From positions 170,980-209,228 of the forward strand of contig NC_030992.1 in assembly GCF_000149955.1 (NCBI RefSeq): DNA of 38,249 nucleotides, read 5' to 3'. The stretch's first letter is position 1. Every line of letters starts with the position of its first letter. Origin of the DNA: Fusarium oxysporum f. sp. lycopersici 4287. Its lineage: Eukaryota > Ascomycota > Sordariomycetes > Hypocreales > Nectriaceae. Positions 20,674 through 32,500 of this stretch are shown piece after piece. The notes below the pieces were generated by a model, which saw only the letters and a program-made list of their open reading frames with translations, ran no database searches and was not told the DNA's origin. A program made the position numbers and the translations under genes.

Positions 20674-21116
20674 GTCTAGATCAGATCAGACACGTACTGT
20701 AAGGCGTCAAGATAAGGCAAAGTCCTTGCTTGCGGTGATTGTTTCTGTGGGAGAGAATCCTTTTGCGGATTTCTTGACAGGCCTTTATCATGTTTTCTCT
20801 CAGCGCTAGTATCATGTGTTTTTTCTTGACGCTCGTAATGGCCAATTTCGTAAGTGTTTTCGCTTTCTCGCTCACTCGCGCATCTCGCATAAGTTATGCG
20901 ACTGCCGGACCAATAGCAGCACTGATCATCCTCTGCGGGGCATCATCTCGCACAATTGTCCGCTGCCTCACTCGCCCGCCCTTGAGTCCTCTGCGATGTT
21001 CTACGCGGCATCGTTCAGTTACGTCCGTTCAACCTGTAATTCAGACTGCCAAGCCACGAAATTCTCAGGTCCTCTAGGGTAATCATTTCTTGGCAGCTCT
21101 TGTCAGTCACAGCAAG
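20674..21116. promoter_or_regulatory. Divergent promoter region of bik6 and bik5
   Basis: 443 bp between the two start codons. It contains CGGATTTCTTGACA at 20766-20779. This shares the first CGGA and the TT spacer of the motif found in the other bik promoters but lacks the second CGG. No full CGG-N7-CGG site was found here. Confidence 0.6.
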
Positions 21117-23483
21117 ATGGACTCTACGTTGGGAAGTCTCTCCATGCCAGGCTTGGCACAATCACACGTCCAAGTGCGGACCTGCATCCACTGTCGCCAA
21201 CGCAGAGTCAAATGCGACCGTCAGTTCCCCCAATGCTCTAATTGTATAAGGTCCGAAGTCAATTGCATCTATCCTCCTGGTCGAGGCAGGGCACCCAAGA
21301 GACCAAAACGCAGCCTTGCGCCTCAACTATCAGAACGTTTGTCCCGCCTTGAGAACATCATTGGACAGTTCGGCGCAGCTGGTAAGTTAAATGCATCCAT
21401 TCACTCACTGGATACAGATTGTCCCTAACAAGTTACCTAGCCAGAGAGAATAATGATGATACCCCACAAACTGCGCAAGACAGTGAGGGTCATTCGTTTG
21501 AGCAGGACTTCAGTCGTCTCAAAGTTGATGAGTCAAAGAGTTACTATGTGAACAACGCTTTATGGGTCACTCTCTCAAATGAGGTAAATCCCTCCATTAT
21601 TGCTTGCTCTACTTTCTCATGGCTGACGTCATCTGTAGGTTGAGGAGCTGCGTGATCTTCTTTTTGAGCCAGCTAGCGAAGATGCTGGCTACGAGCCTTC
21701 AATCTCTTCATCCGCCACCACCGCAGCTACTTCACCATCATCTCCCCAACTGGGACTCAATGCCGCCATTTTTGGCTATCGCGCAATTGCTTCTCCTCTA
21801 TACCATTACCACCCCTCACTACAACAAGCTGTCACGCTCTTTGCCGCATTCAGTGAGAATGTCGCGCCGCTGGTCCGCATATTTCACATGCCGACCTTGA
21901 CAAGAATCTACTGGGACGCCATCGCATCTCTTGGCACAGTAGACAAGAATACCGAGGCCCTGTTATTCACTATTCATTACTCGGCTGTCATCAGTCTTAA
22001 CCCGGAGCAATGTCTGAATATTCTGGACGAAACTCGTGAAGCTGCCCTGGAAAGATATCGGTTTGCGGTGGAACAGGCTCTCGCTCAAGGCAATCTTCTA
22101 AGTACTCAAAGTATGACCATGTTACAGGCGGCAGTGCTCTTCTTATCTGCTCTACCAAATGAAGATGACTCGCGTGCCGCATGGGCTCTCACGTCGCTGG
22201 TCTTCCATATCGCAAGGACCATGGGTCTTCATCGCGATGGCACCATTTTCGGGCTAAAACCCTTCGAGACTGAGCTGCGCCGCCGTTTGTGGTGGCAGAT
22301 CTGCATCATCGATAGTCGCTCATCAGAATATCACTGCAACGAGCCTATTGCGCAGGGTTTCATTACAGATACCAAACCACCGTTGCACATCAATGATGTT
22401 GACTTGTCACCTGAGATGGTGGAGCCTCCAGCTGAAAGATGGGGCCATGCGACTGACATGACGCTCACGTTGGTCAGGTGTGAGGCTATACAGACAGGTC
22501 TGAAGCTGGGTCGCATGAGGCACAAGCAGAACAAAGCGTCAGACGATGGAGGTACCCCCAGGGTAGATGACACCTCTGATTCTCCCAAGACTCTGATCCA
22601 GGAATTGGAGACTCGGTTGCGGGACAAGTATTTACCTATCTGTGATACTTCCGTGCCATTCCAACTTCTTTCTTCAGCAGTGGCACAGATCATCCTTGGA
22701 CGGTTCTGGCTTATTACCCAGTACTCGGTAGTGACACGGGAGAAGGATGTCGATGGCAGAAACATGAGCAACCAATTCCCTCCCACTCCCCACACCGCAG
22801 GCCAGCTGGAGAACAAAGTACGTGACGAGCTCTTCCAAACTTCAATCAAGATCTTGGAAGTGTCAGGCATGCTTCTCACAAGCAAAGAAATCATCCAATT
22901 CACATGGTACTCAAAGACTCATATCCAATGGGGTGCCATGGCATTTGTTCTCTCTGAGCTATGTGCCCGACCTCAATCTCCCCAATGCGATCAAGCATGG
23001 GAATGCGTAACGACAGTATACGAGGGATGGAAGGTTGATGAGAGCAGACAAGATGAGACTCGCCTTGCCTTGTGGAGACCTATAAAGAGGCTTATGGCCA
23101 AAGCTCGCTATGTCAAAGAAATGCAGCAGACAACTCCAGGGCGATCATCAAACGCGGGACGTAAAGTTCAGAGGCGAGATCCAGTTCTGTACTCTCCTTC
23201 ACCAGGACTTTTCTCGCAGTATCCAACACCAGCGTACTCTAACAATTGGTATGGACAGTTGCAGCAGACACCGCCTTCTATACCAGCGCCAGAAGCATCA
23301 TTGCCTGGCATGGCAGCGGTGCCACTTGACAGCAGTGGTCAGTCAGATGCCCTACAGAGAGTACTTGGCACGGAAACTTTAGGCCCTTTCATGGATATGA
23401 TTCCAGAATGGCCTTGGGTTGATGCTGAACATGGGGCTTCGTCTCTGGCGGGGTTTGATCTTGGGCCACCAAGATTCAATTAA
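21117..23483 (+). CDS. bik5: Bikaverin cluster-specific Zn2Cys6 transcription activator
   Basis: Three exons, 21117-21381, 21441-21583 and 21639-23483, with introns of 59 and 55 nt (CCCTAAC and GGCTGAC branch sites), give 750 residues. The zinc cluster is C23-x2-C26-x6-C33-x6-C40-x2-C43-x6-C50, followed by a basic linker ([10 protein letters not shown]) and a short coiled-coil-like segment ([15 protein letters not shown]). The exon 3 product carries the fungal-specific transcription factor domain, with [19 protein letters not shown] and [13 protein letters not shown]. Together these define a Gal4-type nuclear activator. Its place between bik6 and bik4 matches the known cluster. It is the presumed ligand of the CGG-N7-CGG repeats upstream of bik1-bik4. 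ATG 21117 gives the usual short N-terminus before the zinc cluster. Confidence 0.95.
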
Positions 23484-23678
23484 TTGAATCATCTAGCAAT
23501 TACATCTTGCAGCTTCGATTTTATTACACAACTAACAAGAAATCCTTTCATAGATAGTCTACTGAAGATAAAAGTACATAAGTAATATGTGTCTATTAAC
23601 TTAAATGACAAGTGCTAATCTATATAAATTGATATGTCTTGGCGATCGCAGTCCTCATATAAACTGATGCTCAACATC

Positions 23679-24659
23679 TCAGTTGAAGTATCTTGGTATC
23701 TCTCTCTTAACAAAGTCATCAAATGATGTAGCCTTGCGGCCCGTCAAGAGCTCAACATTACCCCGCGACTTCTCATAGTCTTCAGGGGCATACAGTGCCC
23801 TCGTCTCCACCATGGACTTGGCCAAAGACTTCGCTACAATATCGGGAACATGAAGCTTGGCCAGATTCTCGAGGTACTGCTCGACGGTAATGTGATTGAT
23901 CTTGACCTCGGGCTTGCCAGCAGCGACAAGCTCTCGGTTAACAATCTCCCACTGCTCAGTCTGCGAGAGCAACGCTGGCCCGCTGAGATAAACAACGTCC
24001 TTCTTGGGCTCTCCCTGGTAGCCACTCGCGTACAGCCGCGGGTTGACTAACATGGCTGCAGCCGCACGCCCAATATCCTTCGGGTCAATGGGATCGTGCG
24101 GCACTTCCGGAGCTAGCAAATTGACTTGTTTAGGCTCCGAAGATCGATCAAGGTAAATTCGCAGCGGGTTGCTCGCAAAGAACCCGGCCCGTACCGCTGC
24201 ATGTGGCACCTCGAGCTCCTCCAGCGCAATCTCGACCTGCGCATGCTGCCATGGGATGAAATGGTCTGGCTTGATGGATCGAATGTCACCCTTTGTGGTG
24301 CCCGCAGTCCTGACCTGACTGGTCGACAGGAACACGACGTACTGGATGCCAGCGTCGCGCAGGGCGGTAATGGCACCACGCAACGTGTCCTTGGAGCGCA
24401 CGGCGTAGATGAAGGCAGCCTGGGCGCCTGTCTCTTGCACGGCCCGCTTTACGGAGTCCAGGTCGGTTAGGTCGGCACTGATGCGCTGCAGGTCTGCGGC
24501 GCGCTCTTGCTCGGGCGAGATCCACTCGTTGTGCTTGGATGTGTCGCGTAGGGCAATGAAGATGTGGGCGCCGAGAGCGTGGGCCTCGAGTGCGACGGCG
24601 GAGCCAACTTCGCCGGTGGCACCAAAGACAAGGACTTTGGAGAAATGTGGAGATGGCAT
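23679..24659 (-). CDS. bik4: NmrA-like regulatory protein of the bikaverin cluster
   Basis: Intron-less, 326 residues, of the NmrA-like atypical short-chain dehydrogenase family. The nucleotide-binding motif GATGEVG is at residues 13-19, and the Rossmann fold continues through VVFLSTSQVRT. Classical dehydrogenase catalytic Tyr-x3-Lys is not evident, as expected for a dinucleotide-sensing regulator. Related NmrA binds the GATA factor AreA in nitrogen control, and bikaverin production is nitrogen-sensitive. In Fusarium this gene acts with bik5 in regulating the cluster. It converges with bik5 (195 bp between stops) and is followed upstream by a 747-bp region holding a full CGG-N7-CGG site. Confidence 0.93.
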   Translation of the reverse strand: MPSPHFSKVLVFGATGEVGSAVALEAHALGAHIFIALRDTSKHNEWISPEQERAADLQRISADLTDLDSVKRAVQETGAQAAFIYAVRSKDTLRGAITALRDAGIQYVVFLSTSQVRTAGTTKGDIRSIKPDHFIPWQHAQVEIALEELEVPHAAVRAGFFASNPLRIYLDRSSEPKQVNLLAPEVPHDPIDPKDIGRAAAAMLVNPRLYASGYQGEPKKDVVYLSGPALLSQTEQWEIVNRELVAAGKPEVKINHITVEQYLENLAKLHVPDIVAKSLAKSMVETRALYAPEDYEKSRGNVELLTGRKATSFDDFVKREIPRYFN

Positions 24660-25406
24660 GGTGCAAAGTCAGATAAGCAGGGATGGAGGGTGTCAGTGAA
24701 GGTGGTATACAGTACAGTAGAATGGTAGGGCAGCTGAAGCTTGTTTCGGTGAACCAGAGTGTGTTGACGTATCAGCATTTATGTACTCACATTCGAGGTC
24801 CGAAGATGTCCGCCTGTAATCGTTTGGAATTCCGAACTTCAGCGTCATCCTCAGCGATCATTCCTGTTCGCTCAAGTCTCGGATAACCAGCCCGAAGACG
24901 CGGGTGTGGAGCCTCGCCATCTCGCATAATCGCATAACTACGGCTCGCGATTGGTTGAATCTGATCAACCCCTGAAATCTGTCATGTCCAAATTTGGCAA
25001 CACTTCGTCTTGGCGATCTGAGCATCTGAACATGGCAATCCCTGGTTGTCACCAAGCGTCAGTTCCTGCAATTATCTGACAGCCTGCCAGTCAATGAAGT
25101 CCAGATGATAATAAACTCAAGGTTTTTAGTGTACGGATACTAATGCACAAGATATCTACTAACACTAGTAGCGCGATTTCTTTGGGATGAGCCGAATTGC
25201 GTGCAAGCTTTGGAGTGATTGACGTGGTACAGTGGTTCACACTTGATATGTTTTGTTGACAGCGACAATCTTGAGCAGACACAAGGCGTAAGAGGAATGA
25301 GCAGATAAAAAGCAAGTGATAATCGAATGAGCAAGTTGGATCAATTTTATCATATTTCTAATCTTGATCAAATAACTAAAGTCGTATAACCAAATCTATT
25401 AATTCC
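24660..25406. promoter_or_regulatory. bik4 promoter region and bik3 3' flank
   Basis: 747 bp with no gene. It carries a full CGG-N7-CGG site at 24799-24812 and an isolated TCCGAA half-site at 24830-24835. Confidence 0.6.
24799..24812 (-). promoter_or_regulatory. Candidate Bik5 site, bik4 promoter
   Basis: On the minus strand it reads CGGACATCTTCGGA: two CGG triplets in direct repeat with 7 bases between. It lies 140 bp upstream of the bik4 ATG and points in the direction of bik4. Confidence 0.6.
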
Positions 25407-26865
25407 CTACCCTAGAACAACATCAATCACCGACATGAAGCTACCATAAGGCGTGTTGACAGCATTAATCTTGAGCCTCGAGTCCACCGCCTCCAAGATC
25501 GCTTTCCAACCCTCAAGGTCTCGCTCAAGGGAGTTGAAAAGCTGCATCATACCCACATCGCGAGATCGAAGAACACGCTCATTCACTGACGAGACAGTGC
25601 CAGGCTCAGGCACCACAAAGTCCATGATCAATACGTGCGAGTTCTGACCCATCGACTCCACAGTGTTCTTGAGGATCTTGACAGAGTTCTCAAAGTCCCA
25701 GTTGTGAAAGATCTGGCGCAAGAGGTACACATCGGCGCCGACGACTGGTTGCTTCTGGAAGAAGTCGTATTCTTGGAATTGGATACGGTTGGCGATGCTG
25801 GCCTCGTTGTTCTCCTTGATAACCTTGGCGCCTTCTTCGACGACGTGAGGGATGTCTTGGATGATGAAGCTGAGATCGGGGAAGGCTTCGGCTAGCTTCA
25901 CGCAACTGTGTCCAATATTGCCTCCAATCTTTCACAGAATAAGTTAGCTACTGCAGTGTGATAGGCGTGGGGGAGACTTACATCGACAACATTGGCCTTG
26001 CCAAGTCCAGCCCAGTCAAAGCCACTAACAAGATGCTTCAAGTCACTTTTGGGGCTCGTGGCGATCGCATCCATGACACGGCCAAAGAGCTTGTAAACAT
26101 CAGGCTGCTTAGCAATGTACTCATACATGCGAAGATCAGTGTTAAACGCAGCATTGAAAGCTGCCTTGTTGGGAGCTGTGCTGTCAGGCCATCGCTCATG
26201 AGCGGTGACCATAGACGCAATGACTGGGGCAATGATACTTGTCATCCAGACCCTCTGGTCAGAGAATCGGGTGTTGGTCACCAAAGCAGCTGAGGTAGCT
26301 GAGTGAGCGATGAAGCCTGGCTCAGGCTCGGCAAAGAGATGGTTCGTCATGCCCATGCGGGCGAGAGTCTTGAGCCGTAACTCAGATACACCAGCCTTGG
26401 AAGCCAATTCTGTGTATGAGATCTTGCCTTCCAAGGGTACAAGCTCAAAGATCTTGAAGTGGCTCATCCATCGGAGGATTTCCATGTAATGGTACTATAA
26501 CTGTTATTCAAAGTTACAGGCACTGTGTATCGGGAAGTACTTACACCTGTGATGACATTTTGCAAGTACTCGCCTGGGCCAGAGACAAGCTGGAAGATCT
26601 GCAATGCGCTGTCGAGCAGCTTCTCCTTCGCAACCTGGGCCTCCTCAGGGGCATCGGGTGATAAGTTGATAATGGGTGCATCCCGCTCGAAGCTAGGCTC
26701 GGGAAGTTTGTTAGCTCGGAGGTACCCGTTCAAAGTGGCGGTGTTCTTGTTGAGATCTTGGACTAAGACCTCCAGGGGTGACAGAGCGGCATGCCCATTG
26801 ACGCCATTGGTACCATTAGTACCGTTAGTACCATTGGTACCGTTAGAAATGCCGTTTGAAACCAT
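25407..26865 (-). CDS. bik3: Bikaverin O-methyltransferase
   Basis: Three exons, 26865-26545, 26494-25982 and 25928-25407, with introns of 50 and 53 nt, give 451 residues. The SAM-binding motif VDIGGNIGH straddles the second splice site (D278/I279). A winged-helix-like N-terminal dimerisation region precedes it. The motif RQIFHNWD carries the likely catalytic base H353, as in the COMT-type plant and fungal O-methyltransferases. The enzyme transfers methyl groups from SAM to hydroxyls of oxidised pre-bikaverin in the cytosol. The N-terminus has an Asn-Gly-Thr tripeptide repeat. The gene is divergent from bik2 with a 410-bp shared promoter. At the first intron only the ATAG acceptor at 26495 keeps the frame open. 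Confidence 0.95.
26805..26850 (-). repeat. Imperfect 9-nt coding repeat (Asn-Gly-Thr) in bik3
   Basis: The start of bik3 contains four consecutive Asn-Gly-Thr triplets preceded by Ser-Asn-Gly-Thr-like units and followed by Asn-Gly-Val-Asn-Gly. Alternating GGTACC/GGTACT codons produce KpnI-like GGTACC sites. Such tracts expand and contract by slippage. Confidence 0.7.
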
Positions 26866-27046
26866 GTTGGGCGATGTAATTGGTAAATGTCAAGACAAGG
26901 AAGATAATGTTGAAATGCTGTTGCTGAGATGATGCTGAGAAAATGGGAATCAATAGAGGCTTATCAAGTCTATAAAGTGGTGCCATTTGGATACAACTGT
27001 AATAGTGGATAACTAAGGAACTTCAGTGGCGTACCTGTTTTGGAAG

Positions 27047-27060
27047 TCCGAAGTCCTCCG
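27047..27060 (-). promoter_or_regulatory. Candidate Bik5 site, bik3 side
   Basis: On the minus strand it reads CGGAGGACTTCGGA, a CGG-N7-CGG direct repeat, 182 bp upstream of the bik3 ATG and in bik3 orientation. Confidence 0.6.
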
Positions 27061-27106
27061 ATCTATGCGTGTTTTACCATGCGTGGATGAGGCGACTTTC
27101 AAAATT

Positions 27107-27120
27107 CGGATATCTTCGGC
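27107..27120 (+). promoter_or_regulatory. Candidate Bik5 site, bik2 side
   Basis: It reads CGGATATCTTCGGC, a CGG-N7-CGG direct repeat, about 156 bp upstream of the bik2 ATG and in bik2 orientation. Confidence 0.6.
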
Positions 27121-27275
27121 CGGTGCTTATGCATAACCTACACTAGTGAGGCGCTGCCTACTCACATAAACAAGGTCACCCTAAAGGACACGACGGCTTC
27201 ATCTATCCCTTCTGAAAGGTCGTAAACCGAGGCAATTGTAATCCAGGGCATATTCTACTGCATCTCACTATCGCC

Positions 27276-28853
27276 ATGGCCAAACCCAACCAACATTATG
27301 AGGTTATCATCGCCGGAGGAGGAATTGCTGGAGTGACGCTCGCGCTGATGTTTGAGAAACTCGGCATCAGCTATTTCCTCCTCGAGGGTCGCGATACTCT
27401 CGAGTCTGATAGAGGCGCTGGGATCGGTCTGCAGCCAAATGGACTGCGTATCCTTGATCAGCTTGGCCTCGTGGAGGACATTGAGGAGGCAACTATACCA
27501 CTTGAGAAGTGGTTCTCTTATGACAGCGAGGGTAACTTGATGAATGACTCTGACGCCATGGGCCAATATCGTGAGAAGTTAGTATAATTGAATTCTGTTT
27601 ATCTTGACTGTTGACTAATGGGGTACGTGTTAGGATCGGATATCCTGTTGCCTTCATTGAGCGTCGCAAGCTTCTACCTATTATGGTTCGTCACATTAAA
27701 CGCACAGAATGTGTCAGGACTTCAGCACGCGTGGCTTCAATTGAGGAGAGTGACGACCATGTCACTGTGACCACGACCGATGGATTGTCTCTTACCGCAG
27801 ATATTGTTGTTGGTGCCGATGGCGTGCGAAGCGCTGTCCGCACACACATTGACTCCAAGCTTCCTGAAGCATTGACTGCAGATGACTGTGAGCTATGCGT
27901 CAAGCTGATCATCGTGAACTTTCACTAACTTATGACAAGACATTAGTGTTGCCTGCTCCACAGTCTATGGTATGTCAGCGCCCACTGAAGGCATCGCCCC
28001 CGGTGAACGCTTCGCCGTTTACCGAGAGAACCAAACAGTCATTGGCTTCACGGGCAAAGACGGCATTGTGTTCTGGTTTGTCTTCGAGAATCTCAACCAC
28101 AACGTCCCTCTGTCTCAGGCCCCACGATACACCGAAGCTGAGGCCGAGGCTCTCTGCAAAAGCGTTGCCCATACACAGGTCACTCCAAAGCTGAAGTTTG
28201 GAGAGATCTACAAGAATCGTGTAGTGGCAGTCAAGATTGGTGTTGAAGAAGGCGTCGCGAAAGGATGGCACACTGATCGTGCTGTCATTGTCGGCGATGC
28301 AGCTTGTAAGACTACACCAGCTGGTGGACAGGGCGCTAACCAAGCCATTGAGTCATGCGCCGTCTTCGTCAACAAGCTCATCAAAGCCAAAAAGGCACGT
28401 CAGCCTGGTGAAAAGCTGTCTAGCGAGGCTGTCAAGTCCGTGCTCGCAAGCTATGCTCAAGAGCGTGCACAGCCAGCTACTACAGCCCTGGAAAGATCTC
28501 AAATGGTTGGCAAGGCGCTGTTATGCACTCCAGGGCCTGCAACTACTCTTGTAAAGGATATGTTGAAGCTCAGTAACGAAGACTGGCTTTTGCGTGCGTT
28601 TATGGCACTTTCTGCTGCGCCGTATTTGGAGGATGTTGAGCTTACGGCTAGAGGACATCTTTATAACAAGGCTGTTAAGGAAGCGCAGGCTGAGATGGCG
28701 AGACGCCAGAAGGTAGCGAAGGAGATTAAGGAGGCGGAAGAGAAAGAGAGTAAGCAGGCTGCGAGTATTCAAGAGTCTGAGCAGCGGAATGACTTTGCAG
28801 GTCTTCGAAATCCAGTTCAGGCAGCGACTGGAGTCGTTGAAGTTGGTTCTTAG
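27276..28853 (+). CDS. bik2: Bikaverin FAD-dependent monooxygenase
   Basis: Three exons, 27276-27577, 27634-27887 and 27940-28853, with introns of 56 and 52 nt, give 489 residues. The dinucleotide motif GGGIAG (14-19) lies in the N-terminal FAD fold. VVGADGVRS (GADG at 161-164) and [12 protein letters not shown] (D305) complete the set of motifs of group A aromatic hydroxylases in the PheA/UbiH-like family. The C-terminal tail is charged, with an Ala/Lys/Glu-rich helix. The enzyme is expected to hydroxylate pre-bikaverin with NAD(P)H and O2. At the second intron the earlier AAG acceptor (27939), not the later TTAG, keeps the frame and gives DDYISVACS. Confidence 0.95.
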
Positions 28854-29596
28854 AATAGAATAGTCTTTGTGCCATCTCGAGTCCAAGCCAATCATTACTT
28901 GTTACATTATTTACTATTTCCAGAACTTTCCTGTAGTTCTGTAATGATGCTGACTACTAAAGGCATTCAGTTCGCTCTGTTGTGTAGTCTCGCTTCCTCG
29001 TCTCTGTGGAGTTGACCAGGACCACTAGTTCAGTCGTAGGTTTGAGCTTCGCACATCACCTCAGAATCAAACTTGATACGTAACAGTATAGCACTAGATC
29101 TCTACCGTATTGAAGTTCATGAGATAGCCCCGGCAGTGGCAATTGGAGCATCGAGGTTCTCGTCATTCAACCATGTTCAAACCCAATTCGGCTTCAACAG
29201 TACTCCAATGTCTGCTCAACTCTGCTCTTGTTTCATTCGTCCTCGGTTAACGGCACCTACTACGCCACCCTAGCAGTTTCAGCTTCCCCTGCCAGATAAG
29301 AATTCGGATCTCTTCGGAGCTCATCTCTGATCTGACCCTGCGTGGCGTAATTAGACGCTATACTGACTCTGGCCCACCCATGCCAGCCACTACGGACATT
29401 TTCGCAAAAGCGCGGAACCAACACTGGCACTGCATTAGCCTGTCAGCTAGGCCCTTACGAATTACCAAAAAGGATCATGCAGGTGCAACACTCTATGGTA
29501 TAAGCCAGACACGTCTTGGCAAGAAAAGCGCGAAGACAACGAATATTGCACCTTTTGTTACTGCTTTCAACAGCGATTTTCTTGCCATTCTTCACG
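28854..29596. promoter_or_regulatory. bik1 promoter region
   Basis: 743 bp between the bik2 stop and the bik1 ATG, with no gene. A full CGG-N7-CGG site lies at 29305-29318, and the sequence just before the ATG is CT- and TTC-rich. Confidence 0.65.
29305..29318 (+). promoter_or_regulatory. Candidate Bik5 site, bik1 promoter
   Basis: It reads CGGATCTCTTCGGA, a CGG-N7-CGG direct repeat in bik1 orientation, about 280 bp upstream of the start codon. Confidence 0.62.
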
Positions 29597-32500
29597 ATGG
29601 CGTCCTCAACAGATGTGTATGTCTTTGGCGATCAAAGCACTCCCGTTCTTGATAAACTACAAGCCCTTTTACGTGTGAAAGATAATGCGCTTTTGACTTA
29701 TTTTCTTGGCGAGGCGTTTTTGGCTGTACGACATGAGATTGTTTCACTCTCGTCTATAGAGAGAAAATCGATTCCCGAGGCTGAGAGCCTCAGCTTGCTT
29801 TTGGAGGGCGTTCGGAGGAGCGAGCCACATGCGGCTCTGGATAGCGCTTTTGTGTGCATCTATGAGATTGGATACTATATTGAGTAAGTCAGAGATGAGA
29901 ACGCAGAAGGCCAAGTTTTGCTGACTCAATTCAAGTTATTTGGCCCGTTCGGATAAGCAACATCCATCGGCGTCGCCGTCATTCCTCCTCGGTATTTGCA
30001 CCGGTAGCATTGCAGCCGCCGCTGTCAGCTGCGCGAAAGATGTTTTCGAGATTTCGAAACTGGGTGTTGAGGCTGCTACTGTTGCTTTCCGACTAGGAAT
30101 GCACGTTCGCAGAAGAGCTGAAAACCTTGGGTACTCGACACCTTCAAGCTGGTCTATGATCTTGTCTTCGAATCAGGAAGAGCTTGTTTCAGAAGCTTTA
30201 CAAGAATTCTCCAAGGATAAAGTGAGTTCGAGAGCCCCAACTATTTGTAATTTGAGTGAAACTCATTCTGGTCCCAGAATCTTACATCCAGCACGCGACC
30301 CTACGTCAGCGCCGTTGGTCCTGGTTTCACAACAGTTAGCGGTCCCCCATCTATCCTCGAGTCATTGAAAGCTCTCGATACTTTCTCTGGAAAGAGGCTA
30401 TACCCGGCTCCCATTTATGGTCCCTACCATAGCGCGTTGGCATACTCCGAGTCCAGCCTCGAACATGCCATCGCATCAATCCTCGAAGACACTGAGTTCC
30501 TAGAGAACAAGATGCTCATTCCCATCATCTCTTGCGCTTCGGGATCTCGCTTAGACCAGTTGTCCTTCGGAAGCCTCCTCAAGGACGTTTTGAGCAGCGC
30601 TCTTTCTCAACAAATCCGCATGGATCTCGTCACCGACGCTCTACTCGAAACCATTTCTGGTAGTGACGCTACCTTGATACCGGTCAATGCCCAAACGACT
30701 GTTTGCAGTCTTGCTGACTGGTTGGCCAAGCGAGGAGCCACAACACGCATTGGACCAACATTGGAGAGCCTTGTCAAAGATCAAGCAGAACCCCAAGTTG
30801 CCCCCGGCGATGAGAACAAGATCGCCATCATCGGCTTCAGCGGACGGTTTCCAGAGGCCGACAACCTCGATAAGTTCTGGGATCTTTTGATTCGCGGTCT
30901 CGATGTCCACAAACCAGTACCCGAAGAGCGCTTTGCTCGCGACCACTACGATCCCACTGGCCAGCGCAAGAACACCAGCCAAGTCCAGTACGGATGCTGG
31001 TTAAAGTCCGCAGGCTACTTCGACACTCAGTTCTTCCACATGTCGCCCAAGGAAGCTATGCAGACCGATCCAGCGCAGCGACTTGCCCTCCTTACAGCTT
31101 ATGAAGCCCTCGAGATGGCTGGAGTCGTGCCTGACCGAACTCCGTCGACCCAGCGGAACCGCGTGGGCGTTTACTACGGTACTACGAGTAATGACTGGGG
31201 TGAGGTGAACTCCTCGCAGGATGTGGATACTTACTACATTCCTGGAGCGAACCGTGCCTTTATTCCTGGCAGGGTCAACTACTTCTTCAAGTTCACAGGC
31301 CCGAGTATCGCTGTTGACACCGCTTGCTCTTCGAGTCTCGCTGCTATCAACCTTGCGATTACTTCGTTGAAGAACCGGGATTGTGATACTGCAATTGCTG
31401 GTGGAACTAACGTCATGACGAACCCTGACAACTTTGCGGGTCTCGATCGGGGTCATTTCCTTTCCCGCACAGGCAACTGCAAGGCTTTTGACGATGGTGC
31501 AGACGGTTACTGCCGCGCTGACGGAATCGGTACCTTGATTCTCAAACGCCTGCCGGATGCCATCGCCGATAGTGATCCCATCTTTGGAGTCATCCTTGGA
31601 GCACACACCAACCACTCAGCAGAGTCTGTTTCTATCACCCGACCTCTCGCAGATGCTCAGGAGTACCTTTTCAAGAAGCTCCTAAACGAGACTGGTATTC
31701 ACCCTCACGATGTTAGCTACGTCGAGATGCATGGCACAGGGACCCAAGCTGGCGATGCAGTTGAGATGCGATCAGTCCTCAACTCCTTCGCCTTCGACCA
31801 CAGCCGGCCACGGGACAAGAGCTTATATCTCGGCTCAGTCAAGGCCAATGTCGGACACGCTGAATCCGCCTCTGGAGTTCTTGCCATTATCAAGGTATTG
31901 CTCATGATGCAGAAGAACACGATCCCTCCTCATTGCGGCATCAAGACCAAGATCAACCAGGGTTTCCCCAAGGACTTGGATCATCGTGGTGTGCGCATCG
32001 CTCAGAAGGAGAGCGTGGATTGGTCTCGGCCTGAAGGTGGTAAGCGCAGAGTGTTGGTGAACAACTTCTCTGCTGCTGGTGGAAACACGTCTTTGCTGCT
32101 CGAGGATGGTCCTGCTGTTCATCCAGCACGACAGCATCAAGATGGAGATCCTCGCACTGAACATGTTGTAGCTGTTTCTGCAAGGTCTACCAAGGCTCTG
32201 GAGGAGAACATGAAGGCTCTTGAAGCTTTCATCGCCAACTCTTGGGCTCCAGAGGGCGAGCTTCTTTCCCAACTCTCGTACACCACTACAGCTCGACGTG
32301 TGCACCACAGTCGACGGGTTGCGTTTGTCACCAATGGTCTCGATGATTTGAGGAAGTCTCTTCTCAATGCTGCTGCCGCCGCTGGGCAAGTCAAGGGCAT
32401 TCCTGCAGTGTCGCCCAAGGTCGGATTCATCTTCACTGGACAGGGAGCACAAGAGACCGCCATGGCCAATGGGTACTACAAGAGCTTCTCATCCTTCCGA

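Larger units (their letters stand above)
26866..27275. promoter_or_regulatory. Divergent promoter of bik3 and bik2
   Basis: 410 bp between the two start codons. It contains two full CGG-N7-CGG sites in opposite orientation, 46 bp apart, each pointing to the nearer gene. Confidence 0.7.

Noticed and set aside
20790..21082. Short plus-strand open frames between bik6 and bik5
   Set aside because: They lie in the shared promoter, are overlapped by each other in different frames, and have no motif.
31001..32469. Several minus-strand open frames within bik1
   Set aside because: They are shadows of the strongly coding KS-AT region and carry no domain signature.
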